Below are positions 23,778 through 35,700 of a stretch of 64,000 nt of DNA, piece by piece. Each line of letters begins with the position of its first letter. The first letter of the stretch is position 1. The position numbers and the translations under genes were made by a program. Under the pieces are notes generated by a model, which had not been told where the DNA came from, did no database searches, and was given only the letters and a program-made list of their open reading frames with translations. The stretch spans positions 19,144,931 through 19,208,930 of the forward strand of contig OX243814.1 in the NCBI GenBank assembly GCA_945859605.1. Reading direction: 5' to 3'. This DNA comes from Lumbricus rubellus (Eukaryota > Annelida > Clitellata > Crassiclitellata > Lumbricidae).

Positions 23778-26700
23778 CACGTGATTACTTGGATGCGCGC
23801 ATGCATATACATTGTTCACAAACAAACAAACAAACAACATACAAACATATGCATGTACATGTACGTAGATACATTGCACAGACATACATTCAAGGATTGG
23901 AGTTCTTTCTGAGTCAAGTCAAAAGTTAAAGAAGAAATCGACATCTTCTGACAGTGTTTCGCTTCAACTTTTTGGTTTTTAGGTTATGATAGAAAGGTGT
24001 TTAAAAGTCAACAATAGTTATAAAACACTTACACAAAGGTCCTACATTTGTCAAAGAAACTGCGGAGACGTACAAAGAATGAATTGCATGATGAAAGGTC
24101 TAGTTGCAAAATGAATAGACCTACATGTACCTTCGTAAATGTCGTTGACATAGGACACCGATAGAGGTCATAATAGTGTCTGTCGCAGTTGGCTGATTGC
24201 GTTTGGTTATGATGACGTGGGATCAAAGTTCGTCTACTGTCCGTCAAATTTTTGTGCACCGTGAAATTTGTGTTTATGTTGGCGCAAACTGTCTAGTTAC
24301 CGCGGTATTAACTTCTTGTGTATAATGACGGTACAGTTGAGAACGTGTAGGCCCCCTACAATCCTACATGTATTTTCTTAACTGAAGAGCGGCCATTCAA
24401 CTGAAATTCTGCGAATGCAAATGCTCATTCATTCAAGAATTTCTATAGCGCCTCTTCAAGGGAACTGCTCAGAAGCTCTCCCGCCTCTAGCACGGGAAAA
24501 GCACAGCTTTGAGTTGATAAAAAAGGAAGCAGACGTATCTCCTGTCGGAGCCCGGTCCGGACCACTGGGTCTGGGTTTACCACGGAAAATGCTCGATTCT
24601 GCATAATTGCAGTTCGTGCGAATGAAACCACGACTTAGGATACCTGTGGAACAACAGAGCTCTTGCAGGTATAGTCTGGGCATGACCACGCTGACATAGC
24701 CGAACCAGAAAAGCGATCCTATCCTGCGCGAGTGCCAGCCATGAAGTGCAAGGATCTTAAATAGAACCAACTCCTCTCGTGGAATACGGCACAGTCTTGA
24801 CACCATTGCAATAGGGAAACCTCGAGGTAGTTAACAACCAACTTAAGTTGAGCTCGTCTTATACCATAGTTGTTACGTTTTTTAAAGTAGTAGCCTAATA
24901 TTTCAGTTCTCCGTATCTGACAAAGTTTTTGGCCACATACAAAAAAGACACCAAGGAAATATTCGTTGCTGTCTATTGCTTCAGATATTTTGTTCTGCAT
25001 GGATGCTCAACAATGGCTTTTGACGGGGAGCGACGATAGCTGAGAATTAATTTGTAAAGGGAGGCATAATAGGTCCACTAGATTTTTTCAAGAAAAATAC
25101 TTAGTTTGTAAATGTATAATAACCTATGTACAAATGTATACGCATAGACCACAATAGCATTGCGTTTCAAAATCACGAGAATGACCTCCTTATACTTGAA
25201 AAGCATTGTAAGATTCGGTTAGAACTGGATTTCAGAGATAAACGGGGAAATTATACAGTAACTCGAGACGTCCCACAGGTGCCTTCTTATATTTCTGCGT
25301 GGTATGATTGCATCATTTGCAATTCAATTACAAGAAAAAAAACTATTGTGAACGGCTGCATGCATGGGTCGCCATTTCCGCAGGGTTCATTACTAATCAA
25401 CTTCAACAGACCTAACTGAAAATGTCTTGCAGAGGAAAGTATGCAACAGGATTACAATGTTAACGGCTGCAACCATGCCTGAGGTCTCCACCTCGCCTCC
25501 CCCCACCACCATTTTAAGTCTATCCAAATCAAACATCTGCAGCTTTAGCCACATGCAATCTAACTGGTCCAGGCTGTCAATGGAAAGCACAAGAAGATCA
25601 CTGTCGTCCTCAAATCACTCTACTCAGTCTACTGATTAAAATCCCAGAAAGAACCATCCACTCCAGACTCCAGATTCCACTATTCCTAGCACATGTGTTT
25701 CCGTGAACTCACCACCCACCCACTCACTCCTGTCGTTCTATACCCGGTCACCCTCCCGCTTTGGTCTTTCTCGATCCCCGGTTAGTATACTTATGCCAGG
25801 TTCTCCAACCATCCATGTCCAACACTGCACCACATTTCTGGAAAAATTTCCACCAGATCTCAACAAATTTTTCGTTCCTCCATCAGTGACCATCACCGCA
25901 GCCATCCGCACTCCATTATCCGCCAGCTCCGGTTCCTATAATTATCTAGTCGACCCAATTGATCAAGGGCTACACTGAAAAGCTAATCCAGTTCCCTTCG
26001 TTTTGCTTTTAATGGCAGATCGTCAGGAACCGGAAATCGTTCCTGGTCTGGATCGTTTCGAGAAGAACTTGGACGAGGCCGCCGGAAGTTCAGGCAGATC
26101 AGGGCAGAAGTCGGGCGCTATATCATCGCACGACCAGTCTTCCGACAAAGACGTCGTTTCAGATGGTGAGATATTAAATGGAATTAATAAGAGTCACCAA
26201 ACCATTTTCTGGCCTGGCCATGTTACTGCACAAGTAGACCCCTATAATTATATTATTAGTACATGTATGTTCATCTCTTGTATTTTTCTGCTACTTGTGC
26301 TTCTATACTTTCGATAGAGTCCATAGCCTTTCATTTCCAACTTACATCACTGCACTTTTAAATTAGCCTTCGATAGCCTTTATTCCAGTTCTGCAAGCTT
26401 CAATATGGTCTTCCACTTCTTCAGGACGGATATTCTGAGGTCTTCTGTTCCATAAGCAAAACGAACTTCATCTTTATTAAGCCAGACAAATACTGGAATG
26501 CATGAAACAGTCTCTCCTCCCAATTAAAGTAACGAAAGCGCCATCGATAGAAACATTCGAATCACGTGCAGCTTAATACATAACTTAACTGTATATATAA
26601 ATAATTATTTATATATATATATATAATTATATATATATATATATGTCTTTGAAGTATCATATGACTGTGGATGACTTCATAGTAGTTTTCATTTTACTTT

Positions 26701-29700
26701 CATTGAGGACAAGAGTTCATGCAATGTAAGCAGCATAACATTAACTTTTATTATAGGCTAACTTAAGCGTCGAGAGTGAAGACCTACTAGAAACCCGATG
26801 CATCTCATGCATTATGCATCAAGTTTTAAAGTTATGGATTGTGCTGTTCACTTTTAGCAATTCAAGTCTATTAAAAAAAGTGTTTTGCTTGTAGACATTT
26901 CTTTACAGGATCTGCTGAATTTCGTTCGGGAAGCTGTAAAAGATAGAAAGAAGGAAGGTAAGCTGCAAGCAAAACAACTCTCACGTTTCGTGCATAGAAT
27001 CTCCTGCTAAGCGTTTGTCTGGTGACTTTGGTATATTTAGGGTCTTTAAACGGATGTAGTCCTAATGATTTCTTCTTTTTTTAAACAGACCCCGCGGACA
27101 CGGTTTGCTGGTTAGGCCGCATTCATGCATGAATGTTAGGCAAGGCTGCTGTGCATGCATCATATTGACATTTTTATTGGGTTTAAAGTTTCTATATCGA
27201 AGTCAAAATAAACAAAAGTAAGACTTCAGTTTGTCTATAGGTGGTGATAAAAGAGTGAATTTCTTTATTGGGTGCACAACTTGGCCTTATACAAACAGCT
27301 GAGAGTCGAAGAAGACTTAACCATGAACCGTGCTAGGCTACTGCATTGAATGAATTTAAAAAGCTGTAGGCTATAGGCCTACATATGCAAGTTCTCGAGT
27401 TTACATAATACAGATATTTCGTTAATCTAACAGTTTTCTCGAGGGATGAATGGATCTAACAGTTTTTCGAGGGACGAATGGACCACCCGTTTTTTTATAG
27501 TCGTCTGGATCTGTTATGTCACTGACGAGCATGGGTAGACTTAGCAATTATTAAGCCTAAAGTTAGTCAATTATCGACTACGTTAAGGTCTATGTATAAT
27601 ACATGATGTAGGTTGTGTAAAAACAGCTGAAAGTTTGGATGTGTTTCACTTCAAAGGTGAATCCTGGCAGAACGAGCCAATCATCAGAAGTACGACCAAG
27701 CTCACCACTGCCTCCGCTTTTGTGGGCAAGTCGAAAGGTGAGCTGTAAATTAATTATAATTATTATTAATTATTATTATTAATAATAATTATTATTATTA
27801 TTAATTATAATTATTATTTATTAATATTATTATTAAGTATTATTATAATTATTATTAATTATTATTATTATTAATGTGTCGGGTGAAGATATTGAAGTGC
27901 TGCCATTCTCTTGTCATCTGAAGATTTCCCTTTAGAATCTATTGCATCATTATCATATAATTATAGGGCAATTAAACTCTCTACCATAACTCATCGGGTC
28001 TTCCATTCGAAATTAGAGTGTCTCGATCGCCTCTTTAGGAACTCTTAATTACCCGACTAACCTGATCTTCCACCGTACAATTCTCAACCGCAACGCCACC
28101 CACCCTAACAGCTACTCTGCCACCTCTGATTTTTTGGTAACCGGACTACGACCTCTTTCGGAATACTATTTTGGACAACTCGTATGACTAGACAACACAC
28201 CGCTCGTGAATAAGCTGGTGCCCTGTGCTTGCCTATCAAGTGATTCTTTAGAAATTTGGAAATTACGTACGATTACGAAACGACTGACTAAATTGACGAA
28301 GGGCGTAACCGTGCCCCATCAAGTGGTGTAAGCCGACACACTTCTAAATCTTCTTCCATTTCCTCTAGGCTACTTCCCCCATCTCCTGTATGCAGATTTA
28401 GTTTGGTTTGTCCGCCACTTCAAGGCCTTCGTTCGATTGCAGATATCAAAGTGCATGTTTACATTCTGTTTTATATAGCTGTTTTACGACGACAGGGTGC
28501 AAGCGATCGAGAGTCAAGAGTGACTCTCGACTCTTGAGCCAATGTCGCTAAAGCAAACAAACCCTGACAATTTGATTCATATAAATTCAACACAGGGCCA
28601 CAAAGTAAATTGGTGACTGTGCTCTTTTCATAGTTATGGTGACCTAACACCCACCGTCGCAACAGTCAGTTACGCCTATCGTGTCATTGACATTCTGTTT
28701 ATATTGCCGCCACTGCTCGGACTTGGCAGTGCCAGTCCCAAGCCTGGAGAAAGAAGGAGGGTGATTAGACGAGTTGCAGGATTTGACTCACATGACTATG
28801 CTGCAATGTATCCCACTTCTGTGGAAAAAATTATTATCTGAGTCAGTTGAGGACGCTTCTCCCGTAGGCTACTCAACAAAATATCATATCCGTTGACTTC
28901 AGAAGATCATTGCTCTTCATCAGCCATAGAGACTCGACCCATGGACATCCTAGGCTACAAAGGACCATGCACCGCTCAACCACGATGCTTTATTAGGCCT
29001 ACATGCATGAGAACAAACGCAACGGTTGAACTACATGACATTGTATCAAAAGTCTATTAATTTGTTTTTCTATCCAGATATTTCATTAAAAGATCTTATG
29101 GAATTCCTGAAAGAAAGGAAAAACCAGAAGAATAAAGATCACACAGGTTAGTCCCTAAACCTAACGATTGCCATGCAGTATTGTTTATTAGGCATATTAT
29201 GTTGGTATTTGTCGTGGTGATTTAGTAGTTAGGCCTATGATGATGGTAGGCCTTACAGATGATGATACCGAGGACACTGTTGTTGATAACGATGATGATG
29301 AGTTTGATGACGACACAGTTAGGCTAATGAAAATGATGAGAAAATATTGATACTATGGATACTAACAGCAACGATGTCGCCGATTGTGATAAATTTACGG
29401 CTGCCATTTATAAACGACAATGAAGTTTGCAAAATGATGTCGCTGGGCACTAAAGTCGTTTCGTGTGCAGTAGGCTAGTTATCTGTAATCTGGTCACCGA
29501 CACTGCTTTGTTTAGAAAGAACTTCAAAATAATGTCCATCATATCTCGTATGTGAAATTGTGAATAGGATAATATAAACTGCTGGGCAATGCAATGTACA
29601 ATAAGCTATAGGCTGCATACGCAATGAATCTTTATAGACCTTATTATATAGGCTAAGACTATTTAGGCTACTTTGTTATTAACTGTTACCGGAGGTCCAT

Positions 29701-32700
29701 TGCATAGAATTGCACGGTGTAATTGGATGGTTTGCGTTTTCTAGGCCTCGCCACACAATACCCGGATGCTAAGCCAAAGACAGCAGTTAAAGACGACAAC
29801 AGCGGTAAGTCATCTCTAACAAGTCATCTCTAACAAGTCATCTCTAATAAGTCATCTCTAATAAGTCATCTCTAATAAGTCATCTCTAATAAGTCATCTC
29901 TAACAAGTCATCTCTAACAAGTCATCTCTAACAAGTCATCTCTAACAAGTCATCTCTAACAAGTCATCTCTAACAAGTCTTCTCTAATAATTCATCTCTA
30001 ATGAGTAACACATCATCCGATCATGATGGCATTGACATCGTCCAATCTGTTGCTTCATTGATTGCATGACGTATCTCACCGTTCTCACGCCACTCTCACT
30101 ATAGTAGGTCTAATTAAGTCTGAAGGCACAAAATCAGCCATGAAATTCAGCAGAACATGTTGTGCCAGACTTCCAACATAGGCATACATGTACTCTACCT
30201 GGAGATGCCAGGTTTATAGTGTTCTCCTAATCAATGGACAGCATTGGACACAATGTGTATAAGAAGAAGCTAATAAAATTGGGCTATTAAGGTTGCAGGT
30301 TAATTTGCTGTAGTTCTAACACAGACCCAACGTCTTCTGAACCATTTATAAACCTTGTTATGTTAGGCCTATGCTAATCATAAAATTAAAGAAAATGAGG
30401 TAGGCGTACTGTATAATATAGTCTAATGAAATTCTTACATTAATTAATGTGTTACATGAATGTCTTCTGATAAACATCTGCTAGCTCCAAACACAAACTT
30501 GCATTTCAGCATAAAATTAGGTGATTAATTTAATGGAAGTTTACTGCATAGCAAGGACACTTCTAATGGTTAGACCCAGCCTCCCAGGGCTGCTTTAAAG
30601 GAATTGTTAGAACTGTCCAACCCCTTCTTTCATTTGCCATCCTCCATGGTAAAGTAGCCTACTTCCAATCGGAGGACAATGACCTTTTTGCTAGTTTCAA
30701 CTGTAGGCTACAGAAATGCTTCTACAACTGCACAAATACATTTAGAACTGGACATTTTGTGTACAACTGCACGTTAAAAAATCCTGTGGTTAGGCCTACA
30801 CTAACGGTACCACTGTACCAGGTAGTCCGTTAACCGTTTAACAGCAAGAGTGTGTGTAGGCTCGCACCAAAGTGGCTGGGAAGCAGTGTTTAATCTAGAC
30901 GTCTCTGGGGGGGGGGGGGAAAGTTCCCCCCCCAGGATTGACATTTCCCCCCCCAGAAAAATTTGACAAAATGATATTGGTTTTTAGTTACTATTTTCAT
31001 CGTTGTTTTATATGAAGTGTTATAATATACCGTGATGTTATTTACTATTATGATTATTTATTATTTACTATTATTATATATGATACTATCATGTTGCAAT
31101 TAGTATAACTTACTGTATATATTTGTATAAACACTATTTTTGCACAACTAAAAACAGATATGATGTCCACACCAGAAAATTTGACAAAATGCTTATAGTT
31201 TAAGTTGCTGTTTACATCATCGTATTACGTGAATTGTTATAATATACTGTAATATTATTTATTATTATATGGTCAATGGTTATAATGTTATTATTTACTA
31301 TTATAATATATGACACAATCCTGCTAAAATGAGAATAACTTACTGCTAATATTTTTACAAATACTACTTTTGTACAACTGAATGGCTTCTCAAAAGTGGT
31401 ATCCTTCAAATTTTAAACTGTAGGCCTAAAATTTCAAAATGTTTGGTCCTATTATTTGAACACATATATAGTAAAACCTAAAAACAACATCATTACTACA
31501 CATGGTTTCTTGAATTTGGCACCGGTAGTTTATTAGTTCTTGGTTGGTTTGTGTACCATTAAATATGATTTCAGAAAGTATGTCCTGGTCAGCAATTCAG
31601 GACCATCTTGGGAACAGGGTTAAACTGATATAGTGCTGAAAAGTCAGCTTATATAGGCTACTATTACATTCATGTCTGCATTTATTCATTAGAATAACTC
31701 AGCAACAGGAGAACTGAGCTGCTGAACTCGATACATAAAGATATTTTATGTCATCAGCTATATGCTGATGACATCCAAGCATATGTTCACTGTCGTGCAT
31801 CAGATGCAATTTACTCTGTTGGGCTGATGTGCTCTGCCATTGATGCCCTTTCTGGCTGGATGGCTTCTAATCGCTTGCAGTTAAATCCATCCAAAACCCA
31901 ATTCATTTGGCTTGGCGGTCGCAGACAATTGGCTGGTCTAGACCTGCACCATTTGGCTCAGACTTTCCCCCACATTGCTTTCTCTCATACAGTCCGTGAT
32001 CTTGGAGTGACACTTGACCAAGAACTAAACCTCTCGCAGCATGTTAACCTAGTAACTCGAAGCTGCTATTATCAGCTCCGCCAGTTGCGTGTTGTCCTGC
32101 GGTCTCTATCTCACGATGCTGCTGTGGTCCTTGTTCACGCGTTTGTAACCAGCAGAATTGATCATTGCTGCTCAGTTCTTGTTGGTCACCCATCTAGCTT
32201 AATAGGGCGTCTTGACCGGGTCATGCGCTCTGCTGCTCGGCTTATTGGTCATATTCCAAAATTTTCCCCGGTCTCTGCCTACATGCGTGATGTTCTGCAC
32301 TGGCTTCCTGTCTCGCAGCGCATCTCATACAGAATAGCAGCGCTTGTCTGGCGGTGCCTCACTGGCTGTGCTCCATCCTACTTATCTGATCTTTGTCGCC
32401 CTGTCTCCGACATAGCCTCCCGTCGAGCTTTACGCTTTTCGGCCAATGGGGAGCTGCTGGTCCCTCGAACCCGCTGTGCTACCAGGCAGCGTAGAGCCTT
32501 CTCGGTTGTTGGCCCGTTCACATGGAATGGGCTCCCGCTTGCGCTACGCTCGCTACCTCGGAATAATTTGCCTGCCTTCTACAAGTTACTTAAGACCTAT
32601 TTTTTTAGCCGTGGCTGGGTTGGGAGCGCCTCTGAGTAGCCTTCTTGAAGAGGCGCTATATAAGTTTTCGGAATGAATGAATGAATGAATATTTTTATTG

Positions 32701-35700
32701 TAATTATAATCATATATTATATTAGATCCTAAAACACTTTTTTTTAATCAGTACTGAATAGTCTAATGGAGTTATTTTGCTAAAATGGCACCTTAAAAAA
32801 GGAGGCCTACCATTACAGTGTGGAAATAACCCCACTCCCCCAAAAAATATTTGTTAAGTGTTGCTTATATTTATTGAAGTCCACTCTTATAAGCACTGAA
32901 AAGTGTACAGGCAGTTTGTTAAGATGACACCTTAAAATGCTGCCATTGCAATGTGGAAATTCAAAAAGTTTCTGATGGGGCTCTGAAAAAGTACAGGTAT
33001 TTTGTTAAGATGGTACCTTAAAATGCTACCATTGCAATGTGGAAATTCAAAAAGTTTCTGATGGGGCTCTGAAAAAGTACAGGTATTTTGTTAAGATGGC
33101 ACGTTAAAATGCTACCATTGCAATGTGGAAATTCAAAAAGTTTCTAATGGGGCTCTGAAAAAGTACAGGTATTTTGTTAAGATGGTACCCTAAAATGCTA
33201 CCATTGCAATGTGGAAATTCAAAAAGTTTCTGATGGAGCTCTGAAAAAGTGCAGGTATTTTGTTAAGATGGTACCTTAAAATGCTACCATTGCAATGTGG
33301 AAATTCAAAAAGTTTCTGATGGGGCTCTGAAAAAGTACAGGTATTTTGTTAAGATGGTACCTTAAAATGCTACCATTGCAATGTGGAAATTCAAAAAGTT
33401 TCTGATGGGGCTCTGAAAAAGTACAGGTATTTTGTTAAGATGGCACGTTAAAATGCTACCATTGCAATGTGGAAATTCAAAAAGTTTCTAATGGGGCTCT
33501 GAAAAAGTACAGGTATTTTGTTAAGATGCATGGTACCTTAAAATGCTACCATTGCAATGTAGAAATTCAAAATGTTTCTGATGGGGCTCTGAAAAAGTAC
33601 AGGTATTTTGTTAAGATGGTACCCTAAAATGCTACCATTGCAATGTGGAAATTCAAAAAGTTTCTGATGGGGCTCTGAAAAAGTACAGGTATTTTGTTAA
33701 GATGGTACCCTAAAATGCTACCATTGCAATGTGGAAATTCAAAAAGTTTCTGATGGGGAGGCGGCACATGCCCCTCCCCATACCCCTCCCCCTGCGGGTC
33801 TCGGCGCTACACGCTTCACGAGCGTCCTTCGGACGCTCAATTGTCTCCCCCCCCCAGAAACCTGAATTCCCCCCCCCAGCGGGCGGGGACTAGATTAAAC
33901 ACTGGCTGGGAAGCCAATGCAGCTCTTCGTAGAAGTGCTAAGCTAGACATGGAATTATGTCATAAAACGGTCTCGTACCATTAGTCGGGTCAATCTACCA
34001 CATGACCCCAAAAAAATTGCAAGAAAACGTTTTATGACGATTTTCTGGTCTCTTGGGTCTGGTGATGAACATACTAAATGTTACAAGAAATCGGACCACG
34101 GCAAGGGGTCGAATTTTGGCGGGAAAAAAGATGGCCGCCAATTGGACTAGGCCCGGAGTCTGGAAATGATACTGTTAGAAGCAGATCATGTAACAATGTG
34201 CTAACGTCGGCACCGAAGACTTGTAAGCTGGATCCACTACCATCGTTCCTCCTCCAAGAGAGCATCGACACGCTTCTACCATTTCTCACAGTACTGTGCA
34301 ATCGCTCTCTTCAAGAAGGAGTTCTTCCTGTGACCCAGAAGAGGTCCATCCTCGTTCCGGTGATCAAGGCAAATGGTCTTGATAATGCTGAGCCTAACAA
34401 TTTCAGACCAATAGCAAATGTTTCATTTATCTCAAAAATAATTGAGAAGATTGTTGCTACACAGCTTATGAACTATCTGGAAAAAAATAGCCTTCTCCCA
34501 ATTTTCCAATCAGGTTTTCGCAAGGGCCATTCCACAGAAACTCTACTTGTCCGCCTTCTATCTGACATCTACGGTGCTATAGATAGGTCTCAGATTACTC
34601 TCCTCTCACTGTTTGATGTAAGCTCTGCATTTGACACTGTAGACCATGACATCCTCTTGCAGCGTTTATCGATTTCTTTCGGCCTCTCTGGTAACGCACT
34701 TGATTGGCTTGCTTCGTTTTTGCAGGACCGCTCCTTCATGGTAGCTTATGGATCCACTAAGTCCTCATGGGTCCCTGCTCCAATAGGTTTGCCTCAAGGT
34801 TCCGTTCTTGGACCCCTCCTTTACATAATTTACACTGCCGATCTGGGCTCCCTGCTGACAGCTATGGATGTTCACAGCCAATCTTATGCTGACGACCTGC
34901 AAGCTTATGTCCACTGTCTGGCGGCTCATGCTGACGCAGCGGTTGGAACAATAAGCCAGACTATAGTAATCCTGCAGTCCTGGATGTCCTCAAACCGCCT
35001 GCGCCTTAACCCTAATAAGACTCAGCTTATCTGGCTTGGAACGCCCCAGCAGCTTTCCAAAATTGATTTAGTTTCCCTATCCTTGAAATATCCACATTTC
35101 ACTTTTTCCACTTCTGTCCGGAATTTGGGAGTCATCCTTGACCAGGAACTCACATTTACGCGGCACATTAACCTTCTGTGTCGCAGCTGTTACTACCAGC
35201 TTCGACAGCTCAAGGTCATTTCCCGCTCGTTGACTTCTAGTGCAGCCTCAACACTTGTTCATGCATTCGTAGTTTCACGCTTGGACTACTGCAGTTCCAT
35301 ATACGGTGGACTTCCAGCCTCTCGGGTGGGGCCCCTAAATAGGGTCCTGCGCACTGCTGCCCGCCTCATAGGCCGCATTCCCAAATTTGGCCGAGTCTCC
35401 GAGTACATGCGGGATGTGCTCCACTGGCTCCCTTACCCACAGCGCATTACGTACAGAATTTCCGTATTGGTCCGGCGCTGCTTTGAGGGTTTGGCTCCTT
35501 TATACTTGCAGGAGCTCTGTTGCTCGACCATGCATGTTCAACGCCGCTGCTCTCTCCGCTCAGCTGCACAAGCGGTACTTATCGTTCCACGCTCACGGAC
35601 TGCAATCAGGCAGCGCCGTGCTTTCTCCGTGGCTGGCCCTGCGACCTGGAATGAGCTCCCTGTTATCCTTCGTCAAATACCTATTAGCCTTTCTACTTCT

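Larger units (their letters stand above)
30884..33904. mobile_element. 3 kb hAT-like non-autonomous element
   Basis: The termini are CAGTGTTTAATCTAG and its exact complement CTAGATTAAACACTG, flanked on both sides by gctgggaag (30875-30883 and 33905-33913), an 8-9 bp target duplication. The interior has a C/G-run hairpin near each end, a duplicated ~205-bp segment (about 30950-31160 and 31165-31385, each with gaaaatttgacaaaatg), a nested LINE 3' fragment (31715-32690) and an 86-bp minisatellite (32888-33752). No transposase ORF was found. Confidence 0.8.

Noticed and set aside
23428..23929. ORFs of YIHT/MYVC repeats up to 184 aa (also 61375-61838)
   Set aside because: Frames of the (ATAC)n microsatellites.
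27081..27112. Possible extra mini-exon after a strong acceptor (tctttttttaaacag)
   Set aside because: The acceptor is good, but no in-phase GT donor follows before a stop; perhaps a dead exon.
29807..30004. CRISPR-like regular array
   Set aside because: 14-bp head-to-tail units without spacers, in an animal intron; a minisatellite.
32888..33752. Regular 86-bp repeats as a CRISPR or exon array
   Set aside because: No spacers, no open frame and no splice sites; a minisatellite inside a transposon.
34078..34204. N-terminal part of the 563-codon ORF as a genuine protein start
   Set aside because: The sequence is foldback-arm DNA, also present in the right arm. The LINE insertion at 34205 merely happens to continue the frame.
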